Source: an uncultured Acidimicrobiales bacterium (GTDB lineage: Bacteria > Actinomycetota > Acidimicrobiia > Acidimicrobiales > Aldehydirespiratoraceae). From it: a stretch of DNA of 64,000 nucleotides. Shown one piece after another: positions 41,951 to 51,234 of this stretch. Made by a program: the position numbers and the translations under genes. The notes under the pieces were generated by a model that was not told the origin of the DNA, ran no database searches, and saw nothing but the letters and a program-made list of their open reading frames with translations. Where the stretch lies: positions 620,001 through 684,000 of the forward strand of contig CATOTC010000001.1 of NCBI GenBank assembly GCA_951812975.1, in the 5' to 3' direction. Each line of letters opens with the position of its first letter. Positions within the stretch are counted from its first letter, which is position 1.

Positions 41951-42802
41951 TCAACTCTTCGGCATCCCGTAGACAAGACGCATCTCGTCGCGCACGGCCT
42001 CCACGACCGGCATTCGGCGGCCACTCTCCAGCCCCAGGTTGACTGCAAGGTCCAGATCCTTCTCCGCGATCCCGATGGTGGTCGCAAGGTAGGAGCCGAG
42101 CGGTCCGCTCTTCACCTCCGGCGGCATCGAGACCAACGGGTAGAAACGCTCGGTCAAGGTTCCAAGCTGGCCGGCATGACGCCACGCTTCAATCAACATG
42201 TCGGGGTCGCTGTACTCCCCCAAAACGATCTGGTGCGCGGCGCTCAACGCAGCCTGCTGGAGATAGGTCATCACATTGAACGCAACCTTCATGGCCATTC
42301 CCGCGCCGATCGGGCCACCTTCGAACACCGCCCCGGCGCACTCGTCGATCACGGCCCGGGCCAACTCACCGATCCCGGATTCGGGAACGCCTAGCATAAT
42401 CACCAGGCTCCCCTCGCGCGCAGCCCACGACCCTCCTGCAACCCCGGCATCGAACAGCACCACGTCACGCTCTGCGGCCAATGCAGAAAGGTCCCGAATC
42501 GTGTCGGGATGAACCGTCGAATGCACCGCGATCGAAGTACCCCCTCGACACGCATCCAAAATGCCGTCGGTTCCCGAAACCACATCCATCACAGCCGCGT
42601 CGTCAGGCACGCAGATGCTGATGTGGTCGCACTGGGCCGCCAGACCAGCACCGGACTCCGCCGCCCGGGCACCTTTGTCCACCACCTTGGCGATCGCCTC
42701 CTCGCTGAGATCGAAGACGACCAGGTCGTAGGACGCGGCGATGGTTTCCGACATGGCACCGCCCATGTCTCCCAAACCGATATAGCCAACGGTTGCTGGC
42801 AC
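41951..42802 (-). CDS. NAD(P)-dependent beta-hydroxyacid dehydrogenase (3-hydroxyisobutyrate dehydrogenase type)
   Basis: A 283-residue two-domain dehydrogenase. VGYIGLGDMGGAMSETIAAS is the Rossmann nucleotide site, VSGTDGILDACRGGTSIAVH and DAGVAGGSWAAREGSLVIML follow the substrate loop, and GPIGAGMAMKVAFNVMTYLQ places the catalytic Lys. It oxidises a beta-hydroxy acid or reduces an aldehyde acid. A 38-base gap separates it from the CMD gene downstream; the three form one leftward unit. Confidence 0.82.
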   Translation of the reverse strand: MPATVGYIGLGDMGGAMSETIAASYDLVVFDLSEEAIAKVVDKGARAAESGAGLAAQCDHISICVPDDAAVMDVVSGTDGILDACRGGTSIAVHSTVHPDTIRDLSALAAERDVVLFDAGVAGGSWAAREGSLVIMLGVPESGIGELARAVIDECAGAVFEGGPIGAGMAMKVAFNVMTYLQQAALSAAHQIVLGEYSDPDMLIEAWRHAGQLGTLTERFYPLVSMPPEVKSGPLGSYLATTIGIAEKDLDLAVNLGLESGRRMPVVEAVRDEMRLVYGMPKS

Positions 42803-42939
42803 GCTTTCCTTCCCTCGAAGCGCCCGGCGCCGCTCCGACTCGTGCGAGGGTAGCCGCTGGGTTGCCGAACAAAAAAGACGCGTACCAAACTCATTGAACC
42901 AACAGGATTTTCGATGACCATTGCCGTAGTCTCATTCCC

Positions 42940-43185
42940 ATGTCTCAGAACCCGTTTACCGCGCATCCCCACGCCAACGGCGAGACCTACGGCGAACACT
43001 TCGGGATCGCCGTCGGCGTAGGCAGACAACTCATGGTGGCAGCACTCGCTGCTTTCACCCACGCGCTGATGCCGTTCCTGTACCCCACCACCGCTAGCGA
43101 CAAGATACGCGCCCTGAACCACTGCCTCGACCGCAACGACCGCGACGGGTTGCGCCACAAAGCCAGCCCCGTTTCGCAAGACTGA
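42940..43185 (+). CDS. DUF6356 family small membrane protein
   Basis: An 81-residue protein. FTAHPHANGETYGEHFGIAV followed by a hydrophobic helix MVAALAAFTHALMPFLYPTT and ASDKIRALNHCLDRND matches DUF6356, small one-helix membrane proteins of unknown role common in environmental bacteria. The long open frame on the opposite strand is its shadow. It lies 23 bases before the amidohydrolase gene. Confidence 0.65.
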   Translation: MSQNPFTAHPHANGETYGEHFGIAVGVGRQLMVAALAAFTHALMPFLYPTTASDKIRALNHCLDRNDRDGLRHKASPVSQD

Positions 43186-43208
43186 CCGCCACGCGCCAAA
43201 CTGGACAG

Positions 43209-44504
43209 GTGAGCAAAGAACACCACATAGTCATCAGCGCGGACACCCACTGCGGAGCCGGTCTTTGGAGCTACCGCGAGTACCTCGACGCCAGGTACCT
43301 CGATGAGTTCGACGACTGGGCCAAGTTCATGCAACGGGACAACGAGGCGCGCAAAGAACTTTTCAAAGACATGGAACGGACACCGCTCGAAGTCGGCGTC
43401 GACGGCGACCCCGAAGTGTTCTCGTACCGCAACTCGTCGTCGGTCGAACGCCTGCGGGAACAGCAGGAGGACGGCGTCATCGCCGCGGTGCTTTTCCCCA
43501 ACACCCAACCGCCGTTCGCGCCCCCCGCAGCTACCTCGTTCGAGGCCCCTCCGTACTCCGACAACTTCGAGCACCGGTGGGCGGGGCTGCGGGCGCACAA
43601 CCGTTGGCTGGCCGACTTCGTCAGCGAGGCTCCCGAACGCAGAGCCGGGATCATCCAGATCTTCCTCGGTGACGTCGAAGGCTCGGTCAAAGAAATCGAA
43701 TGGGCCGCCGAACAGGGACTCCGAGGCGGGGTTCTGGTCCCGGGGGCGCCACCGGACTCGCCCTTCGAGCCCCTCTACTCCAACACCTACGAACCGATCT
43801 GGGCAGCAGCCGCGGCTGCCGGTCTGCCCCTCAACCATCACGCCGGCGGCGCCACACCGAACTTCGGCAGCCATTTCCCCGCCTCGTTGGCAATGTTCAT
43901 GCTCGAAGTGCAGTGGTGGACCCAACGGGCGCTGTGGCACCTCATGTTCTCAGGAGTGTTCGAGCGCTACCCCGACATGAACTACGTCATCACCGAAACC
44001 GGAACATCCTGGGTGCCCGACACGCTGGACAAACTCGAGAGCTTCTATCACCGGATGAAGTACTCGCGCTACGGCTCCGAGTCGATCTTCGGCGGGGAAG
44101 CCGTAGCCAAAATGTCGCTCACACCCTCGGAGTACTTCAACCGGCAGTGCTACATAGGCGCATCGTTCCTGCGCCCGGCCGAGACCGAGATAGCCCGCTC
44201 GATCGGCGTTGACCGGATCATGTGGGGTTCGGACTATCCCCACATCGAGGGCTCCTACCCGCACACCCGTGAACACCTGCGGCTCACCTTCGCTCAGATG
44301 ACACCCGCAGAGACGACCACGATCCTCACCGACAACGCAGCCAAGGTCTACAAGTTCGACCTCGACGCGCTCGCCCCCCTCGCTGAGAAGTACTGCCCGA
44401 CCAAGGAGTTCGTGGCGACCCCAATCGACTACTCAGAAATCCCAGAACGTGCCAAGGGCTGCCCCGGCATGAACCCGCTCAACCAGGTCCAGGAGGTCGC
44501 ATGA
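43209..44504 (+). CDS. PF04909 amidohydrolase, copy 2
   Basis: A 431-residue metal-dependent hydrolase from GTG 43209. IVISADTHCGAGLWSYREYL has the D-T-H metal strand; AGLPLNHHAGGATPNFGSHF the middle His pair, and DRIMWGSDYPHIEGSYPHTR the G-S-D-Y-P-H-x-E-G-S end typical of this branch. It shares family, but low identity, with the enzyme at 21671-22978. Reaction is a decarboxylation or hydrolysis in ring catabolism, unproven. Its stop overlaps the SDR start (ATGA), so both are one operon. Confidence 0.84.
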   Translation: MSKEHHIVISADTHCGAGLWSYREYLDARYLDEFDDWAKFMQRDNEARKELFKDMERTPLEVGVDGDPEVFSYRNSSSVERLREQQEDGVIAAVLFPNTQPPFAPPAATSFEAPPYSDNFEHRWAGLRAHNRWLADFVSEAPERRAGIIQIFLGDVEGSVKEIEWAAEQGLRGGVLVPGAPPDSPFEPLYSNTYEPIWAAAAAAGLPLNHHAGGATPNFGSHFPASLAMFMLEVQWWTQRALWHLMFSGVFERYPDMNYVITETGTSWVPDTLDKLESFYHRMKYSRYGSESIFGGEAVAKMSLTPSEYFNRQCYIGASFLRPAETEIARSIGVDRIMWGSDYPHIEGSYPHTREHLRLTFAQMTPAETTTILTDNAAKVYKFDLDALAPLAEKYCPTKEFVATPIDYSEIPERAKGCPGMNPLNQVQEVA

Positions 44505-45406
44505 CCGGTTCCGACGGCAGCATCGCCGACATCGACATTGGCCAGTGCATAGCAGTCGTCACCGGGGGTGCGGGAGGAATCGGCAAGGGGATCGTCGGGG
44601 CGCTTCTGCGTCGCGGTGCCAACGTCGTGATCGCCGACATCGAACAGGCCGCCATCGACACCGCTGTAGGAGAGTTGACGGCGCTCGGTGCAGTGACCGG
44701 AGTCCGCACCGACGTGAGCGACGAAACATCGGTGGCGGCACTGGCCGACTACGTCTACCGCACCCACGGCAAGTGCAACCTGTTGTACAACAACGCGGGC
44801 GTGACTTCCGGCGGGGGTGGCAAACCCTGGCAGCAGGAGCCCAACGACTGGCGGTGGTGTTTCGGAGTGAACGTTTTCGGCGTTGCCATATGCGTGAGTG
44901 AGTTCGTTCCACGCATGCTCGAGTCGGGCGAGCCCGGTCAGATCATCAACACGTCCTCTGGTGACGGCGGTTTCGCTCCCGTGCCCACCGCCTCGGTCTA
45001 CGCCTCCTCCAAAGCGGCTGTGAGCTGCTTCACCGAGGCGTTGCACCACAACCTCGTCAGCGAGGACACCCAGCTTCGGGCCTCGGTCTTCTATCCCTCG
45101 GGGGGACTGTTGCGGACCGGTCTGTTCACAGCCAGCCGCAACCGGCCCGAGCACCTGGCACGGGTCGGTGAAGCCACCGGTCGCAAGAGCATGACCTTCG
45201 AAGAAATGAAAGGCATGCTCGCCGCGGCGGGCCGTGACGTGACCGAGGCCGACCTGGATGCGCTCGGCGACTTCGTCGTGTCCGAGACCGCCGCCCGGCG
45301 CTTCATTATCACCATGGACCTGCGTGACACCGTCGATCTGCTGCATCGGCGGGCCAGCGCCATCGGAGACCTGAACGTTCCACCCCACCACGGCATGCCG
45401 GTCTGA
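44501..45406 (+). CDS. Short-chain dehydrogenase/reductase
   Basis: A 301-residue classical SDR. VVTGGAGGIGKGIVGALLRR is the NAD(P) site, LLYNNAGVTSGGG the N-N-A-G strand, IINTSSGDGG the catalytic Ser and VYASSKAAVSCFTEALHHNL the Y-x3-K pair. An Asp after beta-2 (IADIEQ) suggests NAD. It follows the amidohydrolase with ATGA overlap. It converges with another SDR gene, with only a tandem-repeat spacer between them. Confidence 0.85.
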   Translation: MTGSDGSIADIDIGQCIAVVTGGAGGIGKGIVGALLRRGANVVIADIEQAAIDTAVGELTALGAVTGVRTDVSDETSVAALADYVYRTHGKCNLLYNNAGVTSGGGGKPWQQEPNDWRWCFGVNVFGVAICVSEFVPRMLESGEPGQIINTSSGDGGFAPVPTASVYASSKAAVSCFTEALHHNLVSEDTQLRASVFYPSGGLLRTGLFTASRNRPEHLARVGEATGRKSMTFEEMKGMLAAAGRDVTEADLDALGDFVVSETAARRFIITMDLRDTVDLLHRRASAIGDLNVPPHHGMPV

Positions 45407-45427
45407 GGTCTGGCCCAGCTCGGCGAT

Positions 45428-45494
45428 CGTTACAGGGTTTCGGGGCGTTACAGGGTTTCGGGGCGTTACAGGGCCGCGTTACAGGGTCTTGGGG
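45428..45494. repeat. 18-bp tandem repeats covering a stop codon
   Basis: CGTTACAGGGTTTCGGGG occurs at 45428-45445 and 45446-45463, a shortened copy at 45464-45476, and a variant at 45477-45494 that is the last coding part of the leftward SDR gene. Each unit contains TTA, that is, the TAA stop in minus-strand sense, so the gene's last codons and stop were duplicated three times into the spacer. Confidence 0.85.
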
Positions 45495-46366
45495 CGGTTC
45501 ACGAAACGGTGCTCAGTCGGCGAGAAGAACCAGCCGCCACCGGTCTTGGTTCCTCCGTCGACGGGGATGTTGTGACCGGTGACGAACGACGAGAGATCGC
45601 TCGCCAGGAAGAGCGCTACCCGGGCCTGGTCCTCCGGCCAACCCAGGCGGCCCACCGGTGCCCAGGATTCCCAAAGGTGCTGGGATGACTCATAGCCCGT
45701 CAGATAGTCGACCTGCGGAGTCTGGGTCAGGTCTGGGCCGATCCCGTTGACCCGGATTCCCTTGCGCCCATATCCCGCCGCAAGACATGTCGTGAAATGG
45801 GCCAATGCTGCTTTCATCGCCCCATAGACGGGTTCGCCGGGAAAGCCGCGCTGGCCCTCAACAGAATGGACGTTGACAATCGACCCTCCCCCGTTGTCGA
45901 TCATCGGGTTCAAGAAGGCGCGGGTGACCATCACCGCATGCAAGAAGTTGATCTCATACATTGCCGTCCAAGACTCGAGCCCCGAGTCGTGGAAGCGGAC
46001 GATCGGGCGGTAGTCACCCACGTTGTTGACCACCACGTCCGGAGCTTCGTGAGCCGACAGCACCGCTGTTCGCAGGCGCTCCACATCTTCAGGGCGTCGC
46101 ACATCCACGAGATGCGCCCGTGCGGTACCACCGCTCGACTCAATGTCAGACACTGCGGTCTCGGCACGTTCAGGGTCGATCTCGGCTATCTCGACGATGG
46201 CTCCGTGCTGGGCGAACAGGCGGCTGATCGCCCCGCCGATCCCGTCACCGCCACCGGTGACAACCGCAACTCTGCCTTCGAGGAGTCGGTTCCAGTCATC
46301 GATAGGCGGCACGTTCTGCGGGCTCTGGGGGTTCGCGGCACCACCTTCGGGTTGCGGCTCGGTCAT
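45479..46366 (-). CDS. Short-chain dehydrogenase/reductase
   Basis: A 295-residue SDR: AVVTGGGDGIGGAISRLFAQ, VVNNVGDYRPIVRFHDSG (N-N-V-G in place of N-N-A-G), IVNVHSVEGQRGFPGEPVYG with Y-x3-K (YGAMKAAL), and an end HRFVNRPKTL. The N-terminal 25 residues are Pro/Gln-rich. Its ATG overlaps the stop of the LLM oxidoreductase upstream (ATGA). Its 3' end is duplicated in the repeat array 45428-45494. Confidence 0.83.
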   Translation of the reverse strand: MTEPQPEGGAANPQSPQNVPPIDDWNRLLEGRVAVVTGGGDGIGGAISRLFAQHGAIVEIAEIDPERAETAVSDIESSGGTARAHLVDVRRPEDVERLRTAVLSAHEAPDVVVNNVGDYRPIVRFHDSGLESWTAMYEINFLHAVMVTRAFLNPMIDNGGGSIVNVHSVEGQRGFPGEPVYGAMKAALAHFTTCLAAGYGRKGIRVNGIGPDLTQTPQVDYLTGYESSQHLWESWAPVGRLGWPEDQARVALFLASDLSSFVTGHNIPVDGGTKTGGGWFFSPTEHRFVNRPKTL

Positions 46367-47292
46367 TGCATCCTCCTTTCGCTTGCGGCAGCTTTCTTCA
46401 ACAGGGCGCGGGTCCGCTGCTTCTCTTCGGGATTCGTGCCGACTTCGACCGCCGCGAAATCGGTCGCGCCCGCCGAAGCCAGGTTCTCGAGCTGTTCCAA
46501 CACCGAGTCCTCATTGCCGACTAGGCAGACATCGGCGGGGGTCTTGGCGCCTTCACGCTCAAGCATTGACCTGTAGCTGGGCAACGAGCCGTAACCGGCC
46601 AGATTGGTTGCGTGCCTGGTCCGCACACCGTCCTCGTCGTCGGTCACCGTGACGATCAGGCTCGCGACGATGCGCGGTTCCGGTTGCCCAGAGCGTTCAG
46701 CAGCGTCACGGATGGTGGGTCGAATATGGTCTCGAATCGTCTTCGGGCCCGTCAGCCAAGTAACGGTGCCTGACGCCAGCCGACCGGCGACAGCAAGCAT
46801 CTGCGGCCCCAGCGCTCCCAGAAGAACGGTGGGCTGGTGTTCGCTGAAGACTGCGTACTGTCCGTTCGCGGCGAAGATCTCGCCGTCATAGTCGACCCGG
46901 CCCTCGTTAAGCATGGAGTTGAGCACCTCAAGGTAGTCAATGGCGTGCCGGACGGGTCGCTCCCAGGCCATGCGCAGCCGTTTCTCCACTACCACCCGGT
47001 GCGACAGACCGACCCCCAGGGTCAACCTCGGGCCGATGAGCGAAGCCGCGGTGTGCGCCTTGGCCGCCAACGTATGGGGCGGATACAACCAGGTTGGGAT
47101 GACTGCGGTGCCCATCTCGATACGCGGCGCAAGCGGGGCAGCCGCGGCAAAAACGGTGAGGGCGTCGAGGTACCCGGCCTGTGGCAGCCACCAATGGGCG
47201 AACCCGTCGGCATCGCATTGACGGGCGCTGTCGAGTACCGGCTCGATGGAATCCAGCATCGTGGTGTTGGAGAAGTTGATGCCGATGCGCAT
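46363..47292 (-). CDS. LLM-class F420-dependent oxidoreductase, copy 2
   Basis: A 309-residue luciferase-like protein. FAHWWLPQAGYLDALTVFAA, IEMGTAVIPTWLYPPHTLAA, LIGPRLTLGVGLSHRVVVEK and PTVLLGALGPQMLAVAGRLA follow the pattern of the F420-binding group, and the glycine-rich loop after beta-4 is conserved. It is co-transcribed with the SDR downstream. It and the NTF2-like gene start back to back with about 20 bases between ATGs, so their promoters must overlap coding sequence. Confidence 0.82.
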   Translation of the reverse strand: MRIGINFSNTTMLDSIEPVLDSARQCDADGFAHWWLPQAGYLDALTVFAAAAPLAPRIEMGTAVIPTWLYPPHTLAAKAHTAASLIGPRLTLGVGLSHRVVVEKRLRMAWERPVRHAIDYLEVLNSMLNEGRVDYDGEIFAANGQYAVFSEHQPTVLLGALGPQMLAVAGRLASGTVTWLTGPKTIRDHIRPTIRDAAERSGQPEPRIVASLIVTVTDDEDGVRTRHATNLAGYGSLPSYRSMLEREGAKTPADVCLVGNEDSVLEQLENLASAGATDFAAVEVGTNPEEKQRTRALLKKAAASERRMQ

Positions 47293-47313
47293 ATTGCGTC
47301 TACCGTACGTCTG

Positions 47314-47811
47314 ATGCCGACGCCGGATGGAACTGAACTCGATGAGACTGTCGCTTATGTCGCCCTGCGCCGCCTCCAGAACCGCTATGCCGACATCGTG
47401 ACCCGGCGGGCCTGGCCGGAGCTGTCCGAGATAATGCGGCCCGATTGCGTGATCACCGTCGATCTCCTCGACAGGGCGATCGACTTCGACGGGCCGACGG
47501 CGATCGGTGATTTCATCGCCGCCCAGATCGAACAGTTCGACTTCTTCGAGTTCGTGATCCTCAACACCGTGATGAAGATCGACACCGAGGCGTGGCGGGC
47601 GACGGCTCGAATGTACATGCAGGAGGCCCGTCAGAGTGTGGAGTCAGGCGAACGCTGCGACACGTTCGGCGTCTACCACGACGATCTGGAACGTGACGAA
47701 GATGGCCGTTGGTGGTTCGTTCGCCGTCGCTACAAGTCCTATGCCCGTACCAATCCCAGCGGCGCGGGCGCCGACCTGACCGTCTTCGATCTCCCCGAGG
47801 CGTCCCTCTAG
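47314..47811 (+). CDS. SnoaL/NTF2-like protein
   Basis: A 165-residue cone-fold protein starting at ATG 47314. TVAYVALRRLQNRYADIVTR, WPELSEIMRPDCVITVDLLD and FGVYHDDLERDEDGRWWFVR followed by RRYKSYARTN correspond to the SnoaL_4 pattern. The longer frame above it is antisense to the LLM gene. Probably a dehydratase or isomerase auxiliary of the neighbouring pathway; catalytic residues cannot be assigned. Confidence 0.72.
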   Translation: MPTPDGTELDETVAYVALRRLQNRYADIVTRRAWPELSEIMRPDCVITVDLLDRAIDFDGPTAIGDFIAAQIEQFDFFEFVILNTVMKIDTEAWRATARMYMQEARQSVESGERCDTFGVYHDDLERDEDGRWWFVRRRYKSYARTNPSGAGADLTVFDLPEASL

Positions 47812-47887
47812 AACCTGAGCGGATTGAAAAGGAGTGGCTCTGACACGAGTCGTTTCCCGCTCTGGTTTCACTCCGCTCGGCCGCTAG

Positions 47888-48820
47888 TCAGCCAGGGAAC
47901 GACTCGTCGACCAGCTGCTCGGACAGAGCCCACAGGCGCGCCGCGTAATCGGCATCGGTGGCGTAGTCGGCAGCCTCGGCGATCTCAGCGTCAGCGCAGT
48001 AGACGCCGCCCACATCGGCCATCTCCGCCGAGACGGCCGCCCACACACTGGTAGCGGCGCCCTGCTGAACGGACTTGAATTCAGGAAGGCCCGGCCCGGC
48101 CCCCGAGGCGGCACGCGCCGCGGCCCGACGCTGCAACTCAGCCAGGTCATCAGTTGTCATGTGACGGGCCAGATCGGTCACGATCATTCCCGGATGCACC
48201 GCATTGGCCCGCACACCTGAACCGGCCAGACGACGGTCGAGCTCAACCGAGAAGAGGATGTTGGCGGTCTTGGACTGGCCGTAAGCCTCGAACTTGTCGT
48301 AGGGCTCGGACTCGAAATGCAGATCGTCCCAGCGGATCTGCCCGCTGTGATGACCGGCGCTCGACAAGTTGACCACCCGCGAGGGGGCACCGCCTCGCAG
48401 CGCACCCAACAGGTGGTTGGTCAACACGAAATGCCCGAGATGGTTGGTGCCGAACTGGGTCTCGAAGCCCTGCGCGGTTCGTCCCTCGGGTGTGAACATC
48501 ACCCCTGCGTTGTTGATCAGCAGATGGATTGCCGGATGCGCCTGGACAATGCTCGCCGCTCCCGCACGAACCGACGGAAGATCGGCAAGGTCGAAAACCG
48601 CCGAGGACAGCTTCGCGGTGCCCACAGTCTCGGAGATCGCCGCGGCAGCCGCTTCACACTTCTTCGCGGTGCGTCCGCAGATCACCACCTCAGCTCCACC
48701 CGCTGCGAGCGCTCTGGCCGTCTCGAGTCCGAGGCCGGTAGTCGCGCCCGTCACCACCGCAACCCGCCCGGTCAGATCGATTCCCGCCATTACTTCGTCA
48801 GTCGTCGTTGAGAATGCCAC
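47888..48820 (-). CDS. Short-chain dehydrogenase, retinol-dehydrogenase-like
   Basis: A 310-residue SDR from GTG 48820, chosen because AAGGAG lies six bases before it; the ATG further up at 48880 lacks this. VAVVTGATTGLGLETARALA and IHLLINNAGVMFTPEGRTAQ mark the nucleotide site, VVNLSSAGHHSGQI the Ser, and YDKFEAYGQSKTANILFSVE the Y-x3-K. The pattern fits the retinol dehydrogenase/WWOX-like branch that acts on lipophilic alcohols. It is divergent from the MFS-LivF gene across a repeat-filled promoter region. Confidence 0.83.
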   Translation of the reverse strand: MAFSTTTDEVMAGIDLTGRVAVVTGATTGLGLETARALAAGGAEVVICGRTAKKCEAAAAAISETVGTAKLSSAVFDLADLPSVRAGAASIVQAHPAIHLLINNAGVMFTPEGRTAQGFETQFGTNHLGHFVLTNHLLGALRGGAPSRVVNLSSAGHHSGQIRWDDLHFESEPYDKFEAYGQSKTANILFSVELDRRLAGSGVRANAVHPGMIVTDLARHMTTDDLAELQRRAAARAASGAGPGLPEFKSVQQGAATSVWAAVSAEMADVGGVYCADAEIAEAADYATDADYAARLWALSEQLVDESFPG

Positions 48821-48932
48821 CTCGGGCTCCTTGTCTGAGTTGCGTTGCCTCTTGGAGTGAACTCCGCTCACAGTAGCCAACTAGATACCCAAAATGATGC
48901 TGAGCTACAGTAGCGCCGCAATGGACGGCACT

Positions 48933-49022
48933 GCGTTGAGGGCCAATGCGTCGAGGGCCAATGCGTCGAGTGATCGCGCGTTGAGACGCTGCGCCTTGAG
49001 CCATCGCGCGTTGAGGGACCGA
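48933..49022. repeat. Six 15-bp iteron-like units in a divergent promoter region
   Basis: Units start at 48933, 48948, 48963, 48978, 48993 and 49008. Each begins GCGTTGAG (or GCGTCGAG/GCCTTGAG) followed by seven variable bases. The array ends four bases before the GTG start of the MFS-LivF gene. The TTGAG reads TGA in the gene's frame, so it is not coding there. It may be a binding array or a slippage product. Confidence 0.75.
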
Positions 49023-49026
49023 CTCG

Positions 49027-51234
49027 GTGGCTGAGGCGAACGAACCAACACGCAGCGCGGCCTCGCTGACCGCCACCATGCTCGACGAGGAAGCAGCCCG
49101 TCAACGCAGCCAGGCCGAACGGTCCGAGGCTGTCGTCTTCGCCGACGACCTGCTGCCCGGGGTCGGCACCGAGGAGATGGAGTTTCGTGACGGGATCAAG
49201 AAAGGAGGTGTCTACACCTTCAGCGTGCTCCTCGCGCTCAACTCCATGGACGAACTCGAAGGCGCCGCGATCAACATCCTCGGCCCAGACATCGCCGAGA
49301 CGCTCAACGTCTCGGACGGCACCATCACCTTCATCTCAGTCGCCTCAGTCGCCTTCTTCGTGCTCGGAGCGGGGCCGATGGGCTGGCTCGCCGACAGGAT
49401 CCGGCGTGGTCCGATCATCGGCGTGGCGAGCATGGCCTTCGCCGGCTTCGCAGCGCTCAGCGGTCTCGCCATCAACGCGTTCATGCTGTTCTGGACCCGG
49501 TTCTTCACCGGAATCTCCAAAGCCAACACGATCACCGTCCACGCCACCCTGTTGGCCGACACGTACCCGATCGCGGTCAGGGGCCGCATCTTCGCGACCA
49601 ACGCGGCGGTCGGCAGGGTCTTCAACGCGGCCAGCCCGATCCTGGTCGGCGGAATCGCGGTTGCCGTCGGCGGTGACGAGGGCTGGCGCTGGGCGTACCT
49701 GAGCCTGGGGATACCGGTGGCGGTGCTGGCCGTGCTGGCCTTTCTCCTCCCCGAACCGGAAAGGGGCCAATGGGAGAAGAAGGACGTCCTGGGGCACTCG
49801 TTCGGCAAGGACCTCGCCGAAATCCCCATCTCCATCGGCGCGGCGTTCGCCCGTATCTGGCGAATCGACACGATCCGCTACATGACGATGGCCATGGTGG
49901 CCATCGGTTTCGCCCTGTTCCCGGGCGCTTCAATCCAGAGTTTCTTCCTCGAGGAGGAGTTCGGTCTCGATGCTCTGGAACGTGGTTTCGCGACCGCACC
50001 GACCGGGGTGCTGATCGTGGCGTTCCTCCCCTGGATCGGCAAACGCTTCGACCAGACGTTCAGGGAGAGCCCCGACAAGGCGCTGCGAATCATGGGGCTG
50101 CTGCTGATACCCGCGGCGGTGTTGGTCCCGCTGCAATATTCGATGCCCAACGTCTGGATGTTCGTTGTATTCGCCACGCTCAACGGCACCTTCCTCGGCG
50201 CCGCCTTCTCGATGGTCCAGCCGTCGATCCAGAGCGTGGTCCCCTACCGCCTGCGGGGTATGGGAACGGCGATAATCACCTTCTTCATGTTCGCAGGAGG
50301 CGGTGTTGCGGGCGGACTCGTCAGCGCTTTCCTGCAGGACACCGTCGGTGAACGGGCCGCGATCACCTTCCTCACGATCGTGTTCATGCCGCTTGGCGGC
50401 TACTACATCATGAGAGGCTCGAACCGGGTCCGACACGACCTTTCGCTGGTGGTCGAGGAGCTCCAGGAGGAACAGGCCTACCACGACCTCATCGACGCCG
50501 GAACCGCCATCCCGGTGATGCAGGTCAACCACATCGACTTCAGCTACGGGAGAGTCCAAGTCCTCTTCGATGTGTCCTTCGACGTGGCACAAGGCGAAAC
50601 CCTGGCACTGCTCGGGACCAACGGGGCCGGCAAGTCGACGATTCTCAAAGTGGTTGCCGGCCTCGAAACACCCGAACGGGGAGTTGTGCGCTACAAGGGA
50701 CGGACCGCCACCTTCGCGAGTCCCGAAACACGGGGAAAGCTCGGAATACAGATGCTGCCGGGCGGCAAGGGAATCTGGCCGTCGATGTCGATCGGCGACA
50801 ACCTGACGATCGGGGCGTACAACTATCGCTCCGACCCAGCCGACGTGGCGCGCCGGACCGACCGGGTGCTCGAAATGTTCCCGGCACTGGCGGACCGCCT
50901 GTCGGAGCGGGCAGGGGACCTTTCAGGCGGACAGCAGCAGATGTTGGCTCTGGCACGGGTCATGCTGCACGAACCGGAACTGCTCATCATCGATGAACTC
51001 TCACTGGGCCTCGCCCCCACCGTCGTGCAGGAACTGCTCGAACACATAGACACCCTGCGGGCCGCCGGACAGACGATGATCATCGTTGAACAGTCCCTCA
51101 ACGTGGCCCTGGCCGTCTCGGACCGGGCGATCTTCCTGGAGAAGGGGCAAGTCCGTTTCGAAGGCTCCGCTGAGGAACTGGCCGCTCGTGACGACCTGGC
51201 CCGAGCAGTGTTCCTCGGGAAGGAAGGCGGCTGA
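49027..51234 (+). CDS. MFS transporter fused to LivF-type ABC ATPase
   Basis: A 735-residue fusion. Residues 62-465 are a major facilitator domain with about 12 hydrophobic segments and an MFS A-loop at GWLADRIRRGPI (119-130); residues 495-735 are a LivF-like ABC ATPase with Walker A GTNGAGKST (530-538), LSGGQQQMLALARVM, Walker B LLIIDELSLGLAP and H-loop TMIIVEQS. A Glu-rich linker (VVEELQEEQAY) joins them. LivF normally is a separate 235-residue protein of the branched-chain amino-acid/amide (HAAT) transporter. The TGATG junction to the LivHMG gene shows that both polypeptides are made together. Start GTG 49027. Confidence 0.88.
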   Translation: MAEANEPTRSAASLTATMLDEEAARQRSQAERSEAVVFADDLLPGVGTEEMEFRDGIKKGGVYTFSVLLALNSMDELEGAAINILGPDIAETLNVSDGTITFISVASVAFFVLGAGPMGWLADRIRRGPIIGVASMAFAGFAALSGLAINAFMLFWTRFFTGISKANTITVHATLLADTYPIAVRGRIFATNAAVGRVFNAASPILVGGIAVAVGGDEGWRWAYLSLGIPVAVLAVLAFLLPEPERGQWEKKDVLGHSFGKDLAEIPISIGAAFARIWRIDTIRYMTMAMVAIGFALFPGASIQSFFLEEEFGLDALERGFATAPTGVLIVAFLPWIGKRFDQTFRESPDKALRIMGLLLIPAAVLVPLQYSMPNVWMFVVFATLNGTFLGAAFSMVQPSIQSVVPYRLRGMGTAIITFFMFAGGGVAGGLVSAFLQDTVGERAAITFLTIVFMPLGGYYIMRGSNRVRHDLSLVVEELQEEQAYHDLIDAGTAIPVMQVNHIDFSYGRVQVLFDVSFDVAQGETLALLGTNGAGKSTILKVVAGLETPERGVVRYKGRTATFASPETRGKLGIQMLPGGKGIWPSMSIGDNLTIGAYNYRSDPADVARRTDRVLEMFPALADRLSERAGDLSGGQQQMLALARVMLHEPELLIIDELSLGLAPTVVQELLEHIDTLRAAGQTMIIVEQSLNVALAVSDRAIFLEKGQVRFEGSAEELAARDDLARAVFLGKEGG

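Noticed and set aside
42589..43179. Minus-strand 196-codon frame
   Set aside because: Runs across the DUF6356 gene and the start of the dehydrogenase; no coherent domain.
48933..49022. Possible CRISPR or plasmid origin
   Set aside because: Units are 15 bp with 7-bp gaps, too short for CRISPR; no rep gene or AT-rich unwinding region nearby.
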